From Clitopilus passeckerianus (taxonomy: Eukaryota; Basidiomycota; Agaricomycetes; Agaricales; Entolomataceae): a stretch of 64,000 nucleotides of DNA. Numbering within the stretch: position 1 is the first letter of the stretch; the number at the start of each line of letters is the position of its first letter. Made by a program: the position numbers and the translations under genes. Below the pieces are notes generated by a model. That model worked only from the letters and a program-made list of their open reading frames with translations, made no database searches and was not told the origin of the DNA. Location of the stretch: positions 1,922,001-1,986,000 of the forward strand of contig CALYLX010000112.1 in the NCBI GenBank assembly GCA_944990035.1. Reading direction: 5' to 3'. Of this stretch, positions 61,580-64,000 are shown piece by piece.

Positions 61580-64000
61580 TCAAACGAAGAATTGAGTGCT
61601 GGAAAACGAAGGTAAGCTCCCGTTTTCAAGGACAATGAGAAGAAGGCACGTACTGAATTCTACTAGCTGCATGGACTTCCATCTCTTCCATCTTGTAGGA
61701 ATTGAGTTCCTCCTTGATCCTCTGTGCCAGCGCAGGGGTCAAACGACTCCAGGTGGCAGGTTCGCTGCGACGGTCGTAAACCGAAGCAGGGAATGTATCG
61801 TACACAGATAAGTTATTTGCAAACGTCAACCGTTTCGCTGCAGGTGCTGTAGCTGAGCGATGAGTGAGCATCATAGGAGCCGTCATCTTCGACAGAGCCG
61901 GCGCTGATGAGTTGGCATGGTGGAACATCGGGCTCGATTTCTCCGGAACATGCGGAGAGTTCGCGTTAGTGGGCGTGGTGGGTTCCTTGTCGAAAGACAT
62001 TGTAGTAGGAGAGTCGAAAGAAAGGGGTGGTAGAGAGGGAATAGCGTCTAATGGCTGTGGTTTGTGGATACCATCTAGCTGATCTGGCCCGTCCGAAGGT
62101 AAATGAGCGAGGGGTCCAAGCTCTGTATGACCAGGTGCAGTGTATGAATTAGACCGAAGACGATTGGCTGCGTCATGGAGATAGACTTGTTGGTCATAAG
62201 TGTCCGCGTCTAATACGATTGTCAGTTTGTGGGAATCCGAAAAAAGGGAACGACATACTCTTCAAAATGCCCTTTGCAGGCTGTCGTACCCGTTCTTCGC
62301 TACGCCGGACGTTGACAGCCCAAGGTTCATGGTCGTCCTCAGCATCATCGAGACTTGCCCGACCTATCCCAAGCCGGATAGTGGTATCTTCATCGTCTTC
62401 ATCGCCGACATCCCAATCCTCATCCTCATCCCAACCCTCTTGCCTGAAGTTGTGCTCAGCCTGCTGAGAACCATGAGGATGATGGCCATCATCACTATCA
62501 TCATCATCATCTTCAACCAAGATCCTGCTTCCATCCTCGTTCACCCTGACGCTGCCGCTTTTGAGCGGAGAAGTAGCCTGCCTCTTCGCAGTGTCCTTGT
62601 CCCAAGCAGGAACACCAGCACCGTTCGCGCCGTTAGCCGAGGCCTCAGCAGCTGCCTTGGCAGCGGCTTCTTGCTGTGCTTTCGCGCGAGCGGCAGCTTC
62701 AGCATTGCTCTTGAGGGTATGTTGTCGCGCCAGTTTAGCAGCCGGACTCAACCCATTCATCTCTGCTGTGTTGGTCCAGTCGCTACCCGTCCTGTCCAAC
62801 TCAGCCGTGACATGGGAAACGCTAGCCTCGCTAGCCTCTGCCTTGGCACCACCCTTCTTGTCCTTCTTCTTGCTCTTATCTTTGTCCTTATCTTTGAACA
62901 ATGAGGTGATTCCTGCTAACGAATTGCGTCGTGCCAACCGCCCCATTGAACCCAGCTTGCGGATCATCACGCTCGCACTGCTCACAGTGGACGAGAGTGA
63001 GATGTTATCCGTGCTGGCATTCAACCGCGTGTTGAAAAGCGAGGCAGCGCGACTCTTCTTCTTCGTCTGGACAGTTGCTGTAGAAGCCGAGTCATCGCCA
63101 GTGGGCTCGCCTGTGGAGGCAGCACCATTTGTTCCGCTTGGCTTGGCTGTGGTGTTCGGTGTCGAACTTTTGGCTTTTTGTTTGCTCGACGCGTTGTAGG
63201 TCGAGGCTTTGATCGATTCATCATCCGATGCCTCGTCCTCTTTCAAGGCCGGATTGAACGATAATGCCCTGCGTAGCCGCCCCTTCAGGCCGCTTCCACG
63301 AGCCCCAGATGCAGGCATCGTATCGAGCATGCTGTCATCTCGTGACATCCGCCGTTCTGATGCGGTAAAATTGCCCTGAGATAACGGCGACGGGCGCGCT
63401 GGTCGTGGTATTGGGGCAGCCAGTGTGGTATTCGAGTGAGAGGATGATGCCGTGGCAGAGGAAGTAGTCGTGGATGATGATGCAGGAGGTGGAGAGATAC
63501 CGGAGGGCCGGCTCGAAGTTGTTGATGACGAAGATGAATTACGGTGATGGGGTAACCTCAGCTGGCCTGCTGCGCTCGAACCAGTAGAGGATGCGGGTGA
63601 GGGTGAATTTCTGTTGGGGATAGGCGTGGATGAGGGATGGTTACGACCTCGGACGCTGCCAGCGGCCGACGACGGGCTGGTGTGGCCGCTAGCGCCGCTC
63701 TGTGTACTGTTGGTTCTTTGACGCTGGCTATGGGATGAATTGACGGATGAACTTGAGCCCGAGGCGTCTGGACGCTTGTAGGGAGGTTGAGGAGGAATGG
63801 GTGCACCAGCCCGCCTATCGGTATCTTGGGGATGTTGCGTGTGAGCCGGTGTTTGCTGGTTTTGCTTGTTGGGCCGCCGGTATGGGTGAAATCCTCCGAT
63901 CTGGTTTGGCTGTCCAGCCTGCTGAGCGTCAACAGAATTGCCTCTGTGAGGAGGAGGAGTTCCGCTGGGAAATGGTCCATTGAAAGCAGGAGTAATTTGA
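61580..64000 (-). CDS. Bni4/Afr1-like protein phosphatase 1-targeting protein (5' partial)
   Basis: The frame is open from the window edge at 64000. Exons: 64000-62259, 62209-61654, and a last exon ending at TGA 61582-61580 (introns 62258-62210 and about 61653-61600). Most of the protein is low complexity: Ser/Pro/Thr-rich N-terminal part, an Ala-rich helical segment (ARAKAQQEAAAKAAAEASAN), an acidic run (ILVEDDDDDSDDGHH). The diagnostic C-terminus is KRLTFANNLSVYDTFPASVY followed by DRRSEPATWSRLTPALAQRI, KEELNSYKMEEMEVHAASRI and HTQFFV with stop. R-L-T-F is the PP1-docking RVxF-type motif and the rest is the conserved Bni4/Afr1 end. In yeast Bni4 recruits Glc7 and chitin synthase to the bud neck; here a role at the septum or cell wall is inferred. 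Confidence 0.8.

Overview
The window looks like a basidiomycete (Agaricomycotina-type) fungal chromosome. The real genes have several introns of about 45-65 bp with GT..AG ends. The protein families are typical fungal housekeeping ones, and the mobile elements are of kinds common in Agaricomycetes: RNase H-bearing LINEs resembling the Tad1 clade, a Tf1/sushi-like chromodomain Gypsy element, Copia and Tc1/mariner. I cannot name the species.

Bases 1 to about 39300 are a nested transposon island with no intact host gene that I can see. Bases 1-20050 are a pile of LINE copies of one family in both orientations, mostly 5'-truncated and frameshifted. Among them sit two copies of an ORF1-only derivative, a 1.6 kb tRNA-headed non-autonomous element that borrows the LINE 3' end, a solo LTR, and a 136 bp MITE. 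Bases 20053-36996 are a single old Copia element. Its two LTRs share the 5 bp target duplication ATCAC, although almost 17 kb now separates them. Inside it lie a MITE, three Tc1/mariner elements (one with an intact transposase), a second copy of the 1 kb solo LTR, and a complete, apparently young Gypsy element at 29453-36398. The Gypsy element has LTRs that differ only by two small indels, a TSD of CACTT, gag, pol with two nonsense codons, and an extra zinc-knuckle ORF between pol and the 3' LTR. Its PBS is complementary to the predicted mRNA 5' end, which implies self-priming. Further on are a 5'-deleted LINE, a solo LTR of the same Gypsy family (TSD AGAAC) and a long hairpin element.

Bases 40100-64000 are gene-dense euchromatin. 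In order: a Dbf2/Sid2-type NDR kinase (+), an uncharacterised 277-aa protein (-), about 2.4 kb without a convincing gene, RNA polymerase I subunit Rpa12 (+), an Ost5-like oligosaccharyltransferase subunit (-), Yop1 (+), an Aurora kinase (-), two tandem UNC93-like membrane transporters (+) separated by an unresolved 1.3 kb, an Age2-type ArfGAP (+), a leukotriene A4 hydrolase-type aminopeptidase (-), and the 3' part of a Bni4-like protein (-). RPA12 and OST5 consist of very short exons and had to be assembled by hand from splice sites. The host genes are not a pathway cluster. They mix mitotic/cytokinesis kinases, ER proteins, transcription and vesicle traffic.

The most interesting material is in the mobile part. 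It comprises the self-priming Gypsy element with its extra ORF and AUG-less gag, the tRNA/LINE chimera with a clean 12 bp target duplication, the ORF1-only LINE derivative, and a 3' stem-loop conserved with a compensatory change between the LINE and its parasites.
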